A stretch of 64,000 nucleotides of DNA from Ulota crispa. Taxonomy: Eukaryota > Streptophyta > Bryopsida > Orthotrichales > Orthotrichaceae. Below, in pieces: positions 11,083 through 23,666 of this stretch (the first letter of the stretch is position 1; every line of letters starts with the position of its first letter). A model generated the notes under the pieces. The model saw only the letters and a list, made by a program, of their open reading frames with translations, had not been told where the DNA came from and did no database searches. A program made the position numbers and the translations under genes. Location: contig OY987246.1 of assembly GCA_963920765.1 (NCBI GenBank), positions 5,892,501-5,956,500 of the forward strand. Reading direction: 5' to 3'.

Positions 11083-14000
11083 CTATTTCAAAGTCACCAT
11101 CACTCCATCTTCAACCCGTTTACCATTGATTTGGCAAACACCGGGAATCAGGCCACTAAAATCAGGCACTGATTTCAAACTAGGACAACTACTGATGTTA
11201 ACCTCCCTCAACTTAGCGCACCCCCTGAAATTTGGCAAAGACTCCAACCTACTACAGTTGTTGATTTGAAAACACTCCAACATTGCCATGGGCTTGTCAC
11301 TAGTCACACTAGTTAGAGAGTGACAATTACAAATACCTAGGATTCTCAATTGCGGGAAGTTGCTGAGATTTGGAAGACAAGAGATTGGCACATTCCGTAT
11401 GTTCAACTGTTGTAGCTGCGGGGGAAGATTCCCAGATCCCTCACATACTGCGAACCATAATGAGGACAAACAAAGTGATTCCAACTTCAAAAGCTGGTCC
11501 AAACTAGGCACCTTCTTCAGTTCATTGCAAGCTGAGATCCCTAGTCTTTGTAAGGATGTCATACAGCTCACAACGGATACATCCCAAAAGTCGCAAAATT
11601 GAATCACAAGTTCTTGCAAGCTTGACAAACTCTCAAGACCTTCCAACTTACAAACTCCACGAGAATGATCGATACTTAGAGTCTTCAATCCTGTCCAACC
11701 AACCATACATGGTAATCCTTCCTTTCCCCACGAACCAATTATTAGATCCTCCATCTTCGTAAGCTGAGGTTGGCTGGAGTAGTCTTTCACCATGTCAAAG
11801 TCGACATAAAGTCGTCGCAAGGCAATCAAGCCCTCCAGCCCTAGGACTCGCTCCACCAAACTCTCACACAAATCAAGTATCTCAAGGTTTGAAAGCTTGT
11901 GCATATCCGGTAACCTCTTCAACCTTCTGCAGTATATAGCCTTCAATTTCTTTAAAGCCACCAAGCATTCTAGACCTGGCACTGCTAAAACCTTACACGA
12001 CAAAATATCCAACTTTTCCAACTTCGTGAGCTTTTCCAAACACGGCAACGCTTCAAGGTCACTACACCCGCACAAATTAAGCTCCACCAAGGCAACCATG
12101 TCCTCTAGGCCACTGCAAATATGCAGCCCCTTACCACCCCCAAGGTCTAAATATTGCAAGTTTGCCATATTTGACCATTCTAGGTGCCTAGGTAAACTAC
12201 CCATTCTCAATGTCACGAGCTCCAAGCAATGAAGGTCACTCAAATCTACTAAACTGCTGATTTGAGGGAACCACCCATAATGATCCTTTCCAATCAACAT
12301 TAAAACTTGAAGATGGACCAAGCCCGCTATTTTTGCAATGCTTGCTGGATTTTTTGGAGTATCAAGCCATATCAAAACACGAAGGTCCCTTAGCAAATCC
12401 AATCCCTGAATATTAATTGGAACTCGCTCCTTCATTGATTGGACTTCCAGGCTCTTGAGTTGCACAAGTGGACTCACATCCAATACTCCATTCTCCACAT
12501 CCACGTTCACCAACTTCAGCACAATCAAGTTTGCACAATGCTGCAAGTTCACTCTCTTCACTTGGATAGTCTTCCTCCAGCCAAAGGGTGCAGTCAAGCA
12601 CAATCTCCGTAGGTTCTCCCATCCACCGCTATAAAACATGCCCTCTTCAATACTCCCATGCATTTTGTCCATCTTATAGAACCAAAATCGATCTCTAACA
12701 TCACCCCTTGGTATCTCAGTTTTACAAAACTCTCGCCACAAATCATGCATGCCCACCTGTTTAGTGCCATCTCCAACATATTCTATCAACGATTTTCGCT
12801 TCAATGCTTTTAATTGCGCCATTACAACAATGACAGTATGTTACTTCCATCCTCCATGCCCTCCACATCTGCTCACCAATAGCCTCTCAAGGACTATTGA
12901 ATACTCCCTCCATCTCACAATCACTGGCCCATTAAAAAACAACTCTTTCCTTTCAATATTTATAAATCAACTAAAGAGGGGCTTATTTGGCCCAATTCAG
13001 AAGTACAATACATCAAACAAATACAATGATCATCATTGCTTTTGATGATATTAAAACTAGGGAATTACTACAACGACAGCCTATATTGCTAACGGGACGC
13101 CCCCTCTAAGCATGAAAATGTGATTTTTAATATTGATTTTGCTGATTTTTTTATTTGAATCAAAAGATTTGTTTCACCTTTATCATTCTAAGGCTATACT
13201 AACAAAAAAGGTGTACTTCAATTTCAAACTAAAAATATAAGACTTTTGAGTTACTTAAAGCAAAAATATATCAAAAAATAGTATTGGTGCAATAATATTT
13301 CAATATATTTTTGTATTTGTCATGTTTATTTTCAAGGAGGTGATAATGTCGTGACTGAATGAATGTTGTACCACCTAATAAATCAAAAATAGCACTAAAT
13401 TATCAAATTTCATGCTCAACAGGGGTCTCCCGTTAGCAATTTAGGGTGTCGCTGTAGTAATTCCCTAAAACTAGGACCCCCATAGACACTGCATTTCACA
13501 CCTAGAATTGGAATAATAAAAACATGAAGCTCCAATGGGTCACTTATTGCCACACAAAGGGACTAATTTTAAGCAGATAAACCATTTCAGATATCAAAGC
13601 CAAGCTCCAATTCATGTTTTTCTCAACACTCACAACTATCATCATAAACAGATTTTTGTAGAACGCCACCATCCCTAGGGAATAAAACATACCCGTAACA
13701 TTAGCTCCTCTTCCTTCCCTCCATGTATTGTCTGCAGCCATGTTATGATGTTGACATTCATAGAATGAAGACTGTAGTTGCTACTTCTTTCGGGAAAGAA
13801 AAGGGCCACATCCATGAACAACACTTGATCCTCTGACAACAACAAATCAAAACTGCTTCTCAAAATGCTGAAAATCGGATGCTCCTTCTCTCTCAATGCG
13901 TTGAATCGATCCCTTCCTTTCAATCGTAGCTCCCATTCTTCAGGATCGTACCCTAGCTGCCCACCCAGTACTTTTAGAGCCAAAGGATGGTAGTGACGAC

Positions 14001-15681
14001 TCTCACCGTCCCCTTTAGAGAAATAGCACATCTCTACACATATCTCTACTAAGGCATCTTCCGGGTCGAGACCCTTCGGTGCTTTGTTCAAGAAAACACT
14101 CTTTGCTTCCTCGTATTCCAACTCTGGCATCTCGTGACACTCCCCTCCACTAACGCCCACATCCCGAAGCATCTCCATCGTCCGAGCCGTCACCACCAAA
14201 AAGCTCTCATTTGCATACCTTGCTTTCAATAGAGCTCTTGCTAGCTCCTTTGTGCTTGCACCATCTCCCACGTTGTCAATAGCCACAAACACTCTTTGAT
14301 TCCCAAGTTTCTCCACCAATATGTTTAAACACTGCACTCAAAAACACCGACCGCTTCCAGCTTACAGATTCAACCATGCAAAACTGCCAAAACTGCTCTA
14401 CTCCAAACAAGACGCTTGGCAATGCAAGAATTCTGTTCATCACATGCGTTTTGCATACTTGTCTAATCATCATACGCTTCAAAAACCCAACACTGCAGGT
14501 CTAAGAGCCCCCCATACCTTTGTTTTGCTGTAACCGCCAACAACCTCATGCCGCGTACCAATTAACGTCTTCACCATCTCTTCCAGCATCTCTTTTTCAT
14601 GCCCATCATCACTAATTGTAGCCAACTCCGCGTGGCACACTCTGCCACCAAAATCTGACCGCAACTTCTCGCACAAAGCTTTGCACACTGTGCTCTTCCC
14701 AATGCCACCTACTCCGTACAATCCCAAAACACAAGGTCCATCCCCGCCAGACTCTTCAAACGCTTGCCTTTTTGCACATACCAACTGCAAAACAAAAGAC
14801 TGTAAACATCACATGACTGCATTACTGCAGATCTAACAAACCACAGAATGTGTCAAGAGGTGCCAAACTGGGAACTTCAGTCCTACGAGCCGTTCAGATG
14901 CTGCACCTCTAGGGTTTCAACTCCCGTCACTCACCTCGCAAATACGTTCCCTTCCTTGCATATCCGGATCATCCCCTCTTGTCTCTGGCAACACACGCTC
15001 GCAAACTTCTGCAACCACCTCTCCTATCACTCGTTTTGCACCCCCTACTTTGTCGCGTGAAATTGACAAGATTGGGCCAAACAACTTGAAGACGGACGTC
15101 CAATCTGCTACCACTATTCGCCTGTCTGACCGCGCCCACACTTGCCATTGGTCTATCCACTCCCTCTGTTTCTCTGTATTGCGACACTCCGCCAGCTCAA
15201 TATCGTAAAGCACCAATACGATGATAAAATCCTTGTTCTCCTCTTTCCGCTTTGCCAGTCTTGCAAACTCTACCATTGGCCACCATGTCTTCGTGAAGAA
15301 AGCCTTCGACAAAACCACCACCCCGACCTCACATTCCTCGATTGCTTTGAAGATCTCTCTCGGAAAATCACACCCGAGTGCTAAGCAACCACGACTCTTG
15401 TCGAAGAATGCAGAACGATCGTGGCTTCTGATTTCGTCATGCATCCACTCCACGAAGTCTTTCTGCTCACCACTGTGGCACAGGAAAACCTTGCGCTTGC
15501 AATTCACACCACCATCGTTCCTGAATACATGCACGGAGCAACACAAGGGAAATCCATTAGCGCAACATGAACCTCCAAGTCCACCATTTATACATACCAT
15601 CGAACCACTCCACCAAGTCACATCATCAGTTTCCCCATCCCAACATTCAACCCAAATATGCGGTGGCCAGATTCTGTTCAC
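11083..15681 (-). CDS. TIR-NB-ARC-LRR immune receptor, copy A (four exons)
   Basis: Exons: 15681-14935, 14784-14518, 14331-13693, then 12798 (or 12813) to a stop at 11083-11085; the first three junctions are GT-AG and phase 0, giving about 1120 residues. Exon 1 is the TIR domain (VFLCHSGEQKDFVEWMHDEI, then TWWPMVEFARL, whose Glu matches the NADase catalytic residue). Exon 2 carries the P-loop GVGGIGKST. Exon 3 has kinase-2 (VFVAIDNVGD), RNBS-B (FLVVTARTMEML), the GLPL equivalent (HPLALKVLGGQL) and RNBS-D (LFMDVALFFPE). Exon 4 starts with the MHD motif (GMHDLWREF) and then about 20 leucine-rich repeats. The protein should act in the cytoplasm as a nucleotide-switched pathogen sensor. The exon-4 acceptor is mutated relative to copy B; an in-phase AAG 15 bases downstream could replace it. 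First ATG at 15681; an upstream exon is possible. Confidence 0.85.
12799..12815 (-). other. Disrupted splice acceptor of the TNL LRR exon, copy A
   Basis: Copy B has TGGTGCAG|TTAAAAGCG with an in-phase acceptor before LKALKQKSLIE (exon from 43968). Copy A reads TGGCGCAATTAAAAGCA: the G of the AG (plus-strand base 12814) is A. An upstream in-frame TAA shuts out earlier starts. The next AG that keeps phase is at 12800-12799 (TTGAAG|CGA), which would drop five residues. Confidence 0.65.
13059..13466. mobile_element. hAT-like MITE in TNL intron 3, present only in copy A
   Basis: Tips AGGGAATTACTACAACGACA and its inverted counterpart (rc AGGGAATTACTACAGCGACA), followed inside by GCTAACGGGA on both ends. 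The element is flanked by AAAACT (13053-13058 and 13467-13472); the duplication may be up to 8 bases. Copy B near 44210 reads straight through (gatattaaaactcag), an empty site. Length 408 bases, no coding capacity. Confidence 0.8.
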
Positions 15682-15697
15682 AGATATAAGCTTGTTA

Positions 15698-15923
15698 CAG
15701 TAGAACTCCTGTAAGCTAATATCCTGTAAGCTAATATGCTTTGTAAATTAATGTATAACACAAATCTTAATGTCAGTTCATACGTCAGTCATAAACCAAA
15801 GCAATTAATTCAATAGTAGTAATACTCCTTGGTGGTATCCTGGCACTAACCTCAAACTAATAACTTGTTTAAACTAATCTAGTTCTTGGGGTCCAACCTT
15901 ATCAGTTTAGAGGAGTTCTACTG
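15698..15923. mobile_element. Emigrant/mariner-like MITE just upstream of TNL copy A
   Basis: Tips CAGTAGAACTCCTGTAAGCT and (rc) CAGTAGAACTCCTCTAAACT lie between TA dinucleotides (15696-15697, 15924-15925). CAGTA(R)AAC-CTC tips with TA duplication are typical of plant Tc1/mariner-derived MITEs such as Emigrant. It ends 17 bases before the first ATG of the TNL frame and is absent from copy B. Confidence 0.8.
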
Positions 15924-15925
15924 TA

Positions 15926-17875
15926 TTGCGTAGGCCAATGACAAACCAAACCCTCTACTGACCTTCCCACGTTTTCAATACGCACGGACTCGTTGCTGCA
16001 ACCGAGTCTCCTCCTGTAGGACACAACCATTCCAACTCAAATCAAGCTTCCAATTCAAGATTAGCAATAGTCATTCGTCATTCGTTGTGCACAATTCAGT
16101 CTTACTGCATTACCATTCCAAGCCTGTCCAGAATGCACACATTGATGACAGAGCTTATCACAAGTGAGACACACCCTAACACAAGAACAGCAAAGCACAA
16201 ATCTAGTAAAATAGCCCAACTAAGCTTTACATGAGCTGTTCCATGGTCCTACGTTGTACCAAAAGGTATGCCTTGGCTACATCACAAAAAGTGATCAATT
16301 TCATCAAACTGTACAAAAAAAAAACCTTCATCGTCTTTGACATTCCACTTCTATAAACCCACTGCTAAGATATCTCCACCCCAAGTTCGCTACATCATGA
16401 CTGGGACTTCATCCCCATGCCATCCAACGAAGATAATCGTGATTCTGTAGGATTCCAAATGCCAATTGCATGCTCCCTCAACATCAAGGTGCTACCATTT
16501 CAAAGAAGCAATCCATGCACAACCACATACCTCTTCGATGATTCCGATGTCTCCATTCCTAGCAATACTGTGGTTTGCAACAATTAAAATTACCTGTTCA
16601 TTGCACACCAAATGTGCATTCCTAGTGTTAGTTACCTTGACTTAACAAAGGGGCAAAAGACTGCACACTTGGAGAACACTCTCGCACATCTAACTCTTCG
16701 CGTTTTGCAAAGGAAAAACATCTAGGTCAGGAGAACGTCGTGCCTGCCAACTTTATAATCTGCAACCATCAATTCCATGGGCATTCTAGATCCACAGGCT
16801 GATCTAAAAACTATGTAAACCTCGGTTTCATGGGCATTCTACATCGACAGGCTGCACAAAAACTGTGCAAACCTCGGTTTCATTGTAATTGCAGACACTC
16901 ACAACAGTGGCACATTTTCAAGGTGGACGCCCTAAAAATGCAAATCAACACCACCTCTAGTCCTCAAAGTCACGGTTTCGTTTGCTCCAATTGTGCCAGT
17001 GCAACAAAATTGGTGTCAATCCCACAAAGCAGGGTGTCACATCCCCAAACCTAATTGAGAATGCTGGGTGGGAAGCCCACTTTCAAAAAACCAGCACCCA
17101 ACAAGGTCCGAAACCCCCTCATATCGCAAGCAAACCTCTGAAAACCCTACCTCTGAAAACCCCTAAAAATTCTACGTCAGCGGAAGCTGCAGATGACACT
17201 CAGAATACATACCTTGCACAACGGAAGCTCCTCCTACGGCGATGGGTAATCACATCCAGGCACACTGCTTACACCTCACACGCAGTCACAAGCTTCGTGA
17301 CAGCTCCACGAGGGTGGACGACCTCGAAACAAGTACGCCCGGTTTGTAAACTTGTATCCTAACAGCCTTGGCGTGGAGAAAAGCTCCCATTCTAGACGAT
17401 GCCAAGCATGTTAATACACACGAGTACAGCGGTGCACATGAGCGCAAGAGGAAAACCCACATACAAAGCAGCAAACCCTAAACCTCAGAGAGGATCTACT
17501 GAATCCCTAGAACAGTGTCCGCACAACCCACAAGCAGAAGAGCTCCAAAAACGACAACGACAACGCACTAGCAGAACCCACAAAAGCATACTCACGCACA
17601 CAGAGCTCCAAACGGGAGAGCTGATCCACCACACCTAGCAACAAAACTGTCTGCAGAACAGCAGGGTTGTCTCCGACTGTCGTGACGGTAACACGAGGAG
17701 CTCAACATCTGTTGGAATCATTCCGGAGCTCCCTCCCGGCTCCACGCAAAGCGTCAGTGGCTCACCCCACAGTTACAGTGCTTGCCGACATAACAATGCG
17801 GTCCCACTGGCATCGACTTTGCGTCAAAGTCAAGCAGATGCTCGGGAATCATGCCGCCCTCGGGATTGCGCCATG
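15926..17875 (-). promoter_or_regulatory. Conserved 5' region of TNL copy A
   Basis: About 1.9 kb upstream of the TNL gene is kept in both copies (46430-48820 in B) but has many indels, so it is not coding. It probably contains promoter, 5' UTR and leader introns. It includes a direct repeat of about 53 bases (16775-16885, 'catgggcattcta ... aacctcggttt') where copy B carries about 500 bases of different sequence. Confidence 0.4.
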
Positions 17876-18408
17876 AAAATGAAAAAAATCCAGAAACGTT
17901 GGCCTGAGCTGCAGGTTTTGGACAACAGGGCCACAGGTAAGCTTAGGATTTCTTTTTGACAGGTAATGTGGGGGAGTGCAGAAAGCGATTTTGGCCAGAC
18001 TGACGACGATGTAAGTTACCAGGGTTTGGCAAGAGTCCGATGCCCACAAATTGCCACTACTCGAATGCCGATCACGTTCAAATGATTCGAAAGCAAGCGT
18101 CACGATCTGATTTTTGACTATTTTTTCAAGTATCCATGGAGACCGTTGAAGTTCGTGAGTCGGTATTGCGGTTCTCTTGTGGAGTACTGTCCTTTGCTAG
18201 GAGGTTTCTATGCTCGTCGTCGGCATGATATCTTGATTTCGTTGCCGTATGGGGTTGAAATGGACCGAGTGGATGCAGATCTGTCATGGACTGTTACAAG
18301 CTGGAAAAAGTAGCACATTGTTGCGCATTCGATGGTATGGGCTGCACCATCGCTCTCTCCCTCGCAGGCCTGGCCGGGCAGGGCAGGATCTCTCTGCTGT
18401 TCGTTCAG

Positions 18409-18765
18409 TAAGGTAGAAATACCATAAACGGTTAAAATAAGCCACTTTAGCGTGTAAGATATGGGGATTTCTTCATAATTGTAGAAATAAGGATAAGGAA
18501 GAGTGAAAAAAAAAAAAAAAAAAAAAACTCAAGAATGAATATTTTATGCAATATAAATGTGGATTTAGGGTTTGGAGTGATTTTGGTTTCACAGGTGCAC
18601 CTTAAACAGCTACCTCTAGAACCTTGGTCCGAAACAAGTTTGAACTAATCAAATGCAAGGAAAGAGCATCTTTTTGAAATCTTTTTCAAAACCAATTCTT
18701 GTTGATTTAAGAACAGTCTACTCTACCATTATCAGGCGGTAATCGTTAATGGTATTTCTACCTTA
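18409..18765. mobile_element. Family-3-like MITE
   Basis: Tips TAAGGTAGAAATACCATAAA and (rc) TAAGGTAGAAATACCATTAA pair as inverted repeats. A 20-plus base poly-A run lies inside at about 18508. Confidence 0.7.
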
Positions 18766-18769
18766 ACGC

Positions 18770-20745
18770 TTGTCTCACCGGTAAGAGTGTACCTGGGTTG
18801 ACGTCTCTACAATACATTGCTTTCAGATAATTCACGGCTTGAAAAGCGTGAAGAATTTGAACAAATGCATTGCTGCAATGGTAGCTTTGCTAGAGGTCTC
18901 TGTGGGATGGTAAGTTATAGTTTTCTATGCTAACGAGAACGAAGGAGGTTTACTTTGGTCATGTGGGGGTGAGAGATCCATCTATCACTAAATAACCAGA
19001 AACGTTCATCTCATGGTTCAGCCGTAGAAATCATTTGCCCCCTATGTTGGGGTTGGTCAATTTTATCCTCCTCAATGGTCCAGAACTAAACCAAGGTCTT
19101 TCAATCCAAATGCGAAATCAAAATAATCAATCACCTAATGAAAAACAGCCAAACTCTTACATTGTAGCCAAGTTATAAAACTAAACTATTTCACCTTGGC
19201 TCCACAAAATACCATACCATCCAACCCTAGCCCATTTGGTTTGGTTTACTACGCATTCTTTCATATGGGGCCATGTTGGAAAGCTCTAATTTTCCATGCA
19301 CCCCAAAAATATTAGGATTCAGATATTTATCATCAAGAGATTGAATCAAGAGATTGAATTAGAAAGTTTGAAATCCACATTTGAATTTAGAGACCTTGCT
19401 TTTCATTAGAACCACGAAGAAGGATACCACTGAACAATGCTAGAATAAAGGACAAAATGTTATTTTTACTTGTTTTTGTTAAAAATGCTGAGCTAAGAGT
19501 GTTTTTTTACCTTAGCCCCACATGGACGATGTGCAGTAAACCGAGCCAGCCCACCCGAGACAAACAATGAACATTCTTCACAATTTTCAAATAGTTTTCA
19601 TCTACTACTTTGAAATTATTTTTGGACGAACCTGCTGTATTGACTGCAGTAACTTAACGTTTGTCTGCATGTTATCCACCAACCTAGAACGCGTCGCTTG
19701 CGGCGTTTCCAAGGTCCTATTCACATTTGCATCAAGCAAAGCGCCGTCCTGGCTTCCTGACGGCTGTCAAAGTGTCAATGGCTCTGTCCTTCCAGCTTTA
19801 ATGCATACACGGTCTGGGAGAATTTTTTTAAGGCTTGCATAATTGTCTGTGTGTGCTTTCACCGCGCCCTGCATGCTGCACTGCAACTTACACATGGCGA
19901 TTATTGGTAACAGATTCCGTGCATGCTCAGGGTACGCATATCTACCCTCTGGGTACAGTGGGAGAGAGTCGCATGTACCCAACGGAGACATTCCAGAGGC
20001 GGTGCTCCCCCATGCTGCACTCCTCCAGCCCCCACGCAAGTACACTATTTCCTACTTCAATGATTTAGTATCAAACTGAACGTTATTTGGGGAAGATCGC
20101 ACTAGTTCACGACTAATGGACTTTGAAAGGGTGTTTTCTAAAGAGGTGTAATTTTAAATCTTTATATAATCTTTTCCTTATAAGTAGATGGCCGAAAGGA
20201 ATTTAGACAACGATGTATTTTACAAGATATTCTAGTCTCACCTTTTTGAGGGATTCAACTTGTTGTTTCCACCAATAGTTAGGAGTTTATTTTATTTTGT
20301 CTTTGGATGTATTGACTTTATGAAAAAACTAGCAATTGGTCCTTGTTACGCTATGCATTCATCATTAGAATTTTACTAAGATTTTCATATGTTCAATAGA
20401 TTACAAAGTAAAAAATTCAAAAACTCGTCAAATTGTATCTATGAGATACTATCACAAAGAGTGGACATGTGACATTACAAAGGTCAAGATATGATATTAC
20501 AAAGGTCCTCACAATTTTAGAAGTATGATATGATAGTCAGTATGAAATTATTGTTTTTAGAAAAATTTAAACTCAAAACAAAAAGTGATGAATTTCTAGT
20601 ACCTAGGTAGGCTTTTTTTCATTGATTTCTATCTTTGTCATTCCATCTTATCATAATTGTTCATATGGTTTTGCAAATTTTTATTTTCATTACTTTTTGG
20701 ACCTTGTGATTCTAATTTTTCAATCCCAATATTAGCATTTTGGTA
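18770..20745. other. No gene supported
   Basis: Open frames of 70-90 codons occur on both strands around 19567-20080, overlapping one another, with no splice chain or known motif. A CT-rich, slightly GC-richer patch lies at 19650-20050. Confidence 0.4.
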
Positions 20746-20751
20746 TCTTAA

Positions 20752-21685
20752 CCCCTAAAGCACTAAATACCCTTTTTTGGCAACATAGCAATTTTAGGCA
20801 ACTCACTACCAATGGAGTTTTCATTTTTTTCTTTGAAAATTTCACATATGATCTCTACAAAGAGTAGCTTTAAGGCCCAACAACTTTCACAACTTCTAAC
20901 TTCATGGTTCAAAAGTTATTGCATGATATGGAATTTGGTTTGCTCAGCAGGCAACCAACAAAACTTTTTTAAAATTTCCATTTTTTGATTTTTGAAAAAA
21001 AAAAAAAAAAAAAACTGGTTCTTTAGATTTATACATACTTGGGAAGTTTTGAATCATTCCATTTTGATCAATGAGATGAAAGTTATGAAGAAATTTTGTT
21101 TGCAGGCAGTTATGGATTCTCTTTTCTAAAATAAACTTTGAAGTTTATTAATTTACTCAATTTTCAATATTTTAGAAAAAAACAAAACTCAAAGGTGTAG
21201 ATTTTTTATCACAACATTATAATCATTGGGATTGGAATTTTTCATTTCCATAATTAAGTTCTTAACAATTTAGTGGTTTGAATCATTCTCTACTTCTTTT
21301 TACTTACTACTATTTTCCCATGTGTTTTACAATTCCAAATGATTTGAAAATTTTCATATGCGTACCGAACTTGCTTTGAAGAGCAAATCCAAAAAACTAC
21401 AACCATTTTGGAGTTTGTTTCATACAAATTTGACCTTATGAAATGCAGCTGCCTAGATTTTTGCAGAGACAAAAAATGGCTTATTGTCAATCCAAACTCA
21501 AATATCTAGCAATCCACATGGTGAAAACTCCTAAATTTGTTTTCACATCTTTTGATACTAGTGTAGTACAAGATCTTATGGTTACATTTGTCAAAAAAAG
21601 TAATTTTTCTAAAACTTGGTACTTGTACTAGAAATGACAATTCTGAAGCGATTTTGGTGAAAATTTGAGCTTAGTGCTTTAGGGG
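20752..21685. mobile_element. TTAA element E2 (934 bases)
   Basis: Flanked by TTAA at 20748-20751 and 21686-21689. Tips CCCCTAAAGCACTAAA and (rc) CCCCTAAAGCACTAAG match over 15 bases. The inside (about 21005-21115: ttctttagatttatacatac, gagatgaaagttatgaag) is the same arm seen in element E14. Non-coding. Confidence 0.85.
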
Positions 21686-22762
21686 TTAAGATTACAAAAA
21701 CGAGCCAAATTTTTAAGACAACAAACTTAAAATTTGAACTCGTATCATGAGCATTAGAGCCTATAGGTTGAATAAAATTTTGAAAAATAAAATATTGCTT
21801 TTATAGTATTTCTTATGCATTTTGGAATAATGAGTGCTCAATCAACGTCAAAGAAGTTAATTGAAATCTTGTTGTCTCGATTTTTTTAGGATGCTTTGTA
21901 TACGGTTCTTTGTACTTAGTCTTGTTTCTTCAAATAATTGGGCTTCAAACTTAAACTTTTTCAAGAGACTCACTTTGCAATTCACCTCTATGAATTTACT
22001 AGTGAACAGCAAGGTGGCTTACCTCTAGAATTCACTCCTAACGTGGTTCACGTGAGGAGTAAATTTTAGAAACTCACTTTTGCGCCTCTCATCCTCACGG
22101 CTGTCTTAGACACTTAGACCCCTGACTTGCACACAAAACCCTAATTGCAAATTCACAGGTGTGACAAACTTTTGGTGTAGGAATGAGTGATTATAATTCA
22201 CCAGTGAATGGGAATCTTGTGAGGTAAGAAACTTGTAGGCTAGATTATATGTCTGAACCCCCTACTGTCAAGCAAATTTCAATTTGAACAAATATATATA
22301 TTCATTATTAGTCAATAATCAATATGAATGCACTTTCCAAAGACAATTGTGAAGGACTATAGAGCAAAGTGACCTTGTGGCTGTGGAATTGAGCTTATTC
22401 AAGTGTAAATCTTTTCACTCCAAGGATTGCTTGACTTGAGTCAACTAGATTGGGAAATCCATCATTAGATAGACATTAGTTGCTACAAATTTTGTTTATG
22501 AGCTTCTGCCAGGTTTTGCAATGAGAGTTCTTGAAAGTTTGAAGCTCCAATTTCATTAAATTGGTAAGGTAGGAGGCTCTAATTGCGTTCATTATCTAGG
22601 AAAAAGTGACATGTTCTTTCAAATATCTATTACTATTTTTGATGAGTTAAGTAGGCTTAGCAAGTTGACATAATTTGCTAAAACTACCTAACTTATCATT
22701 CATCAATAACATTAATAGATATTTGAAGAAATATGTCACTCATTCCTACACAGTGAACAACG

Positions 22763-23357
22763 CCATATTCATTAAATTGAGAAACGCAATTCCCAAATTG
22801 CACTTCATCTCAAACCCAAAAAGTTACCTTAACCCCTAAATGTCGGCACAGACAAAAAACGTCTGTTACCTCTAAAAAAAACTCTGTATCCCAGAAAAAG
22901 ACTGATTTTGGTCTAATTTTTTTTTAGAAGTGATCATAAAAGCGTAGTGTATCATGGAAGGCAAAACATTACCTCTTGAGATACATTCATTTTATTTTGT
23001 AGCCCAAATTGTGATACATGGTGCTAGCTCCCGAGCTGCCCTTCTTGCAATTTTCATGAGGGCACCATGCACTGTTGACTTTTCCAACTTTTTGAAGAAA
23101 TACTACTGGTGCCCATGTGCAAAACAATGTAGAATGCTCCATGCAGGGCAAGCCACAATGATCCATCCGTCCTTTAAGGGTTAAATTGTTTAAATGTCAA
23201 ATTCAAAAGTATCAAATTCAATTTGAGACACTAAGATTTTGTCCCTTGCAAATTCCTCCTCTCAAGTGAGGGCACATGTATCGAAAAACGCTGCTTAAAC
23301 CTAGAGCCTAGTTTTGTCCCATGAGGGTTTAGTCCCAAATTAACGAATATGGCGTTG
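22763..23357. mobile_element. Family-1 MITE, interrupted by E3
   Basis: Tips ACGCCATATTCATTAAATTG and (rc) ACGCCATATTCGTTAATTTG. The family core resumes after E3 (gtatcaaattcaatttgaga, cctcctctcaagtgaggg). Confidence 0.75.
22833..23180. mobile_element. TTAA element E3 (348 bases)
   Basis: TTAA at 22829-22832 and 23181-23184; tips CCCCTAAATGTCGG and (rc) CCCTTAAAGGACGG. It sits in the 'ttaccTTAAacc' core of a family-1 MITE. Its body is related to E5 (gaggctgcc..., 'gcaccatgcactgttgac'). Confidence 0.85.
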
Positions 23358-23666
23358 AACGCAATTAGAACCCGAACACAATTAGAGCCTCCGCCCTCAA
23401 TATATCATTAGTCTACTTTGGCGCAGTTTAGGCCTAGAGCCCAAATTTAAATTTGCATCTATCTTAGTTTGTGGATTGAAATTAGAATCTCGTGAAAACC
23501 ATGTCACTACTTTTGGCGGGCAAGTTGCTCCACGTTTTGGTAGATGTAGCTCCGCAAAGCATGTTTTTCAGTTGCTCAGCATTGATTTATATCGTTATCT
23601 CATGTTCCAATATTCTTTCTTCAAAAAGCTTGCAATCTTTTAAACATGCTCGGTTTCCCCCTCTCC

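Larger units (their letters stand above)
5770..17875. repeat. Segmental duplication, copy A (12.1 kb)
   Basis: The stretch from about 5770 to 8900 and from about 12295 to 17875 matches 40330-48820 in the same orientation at roughly nine bases in ten by eye. Copy A carries about 3.4 kb (8.9-12.3 kb) missing from copy B and at least two element insertions absent from copy B. It holds a TAF1C-like gene and a TNL gene. Boundaries are by eye, to within some tens of bases. Confidence 0.9.
22565..23395. mobile_element. Family-3 MITE carrying two nested elements
   Basis: Outer tips TAAGGTAGGAGGCTCTAATT and (rc) GCGGAGGCTCTAATTGTG; the inside is split by a family-1 MITE at about 22763-23357, which is itself split by TTAA element E3. 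Confidence 0.7.

Noticed and set aside
14276..14482. Minus frame MKRMMIRQVCKTHVMNRILA between NB exons
   Set aside because: Falls in intron 2 of the TNL gene; the phase-0 junction 14518/14331 restores the NB-ARC order without it. Its conservation in copy B reflects recent duplication.
15221..15703. 160-codon plus-strand frame (and 45671-46159 in copy B)
   Set aside because: Antisense to the TIR exon; open because of the codon pattern of the real gene on the other strand.
19567..20080. Overlapping 77-92 codon frames on both strands
   Set aside because: No splice signals, motifs or copy comparison to support any of them.
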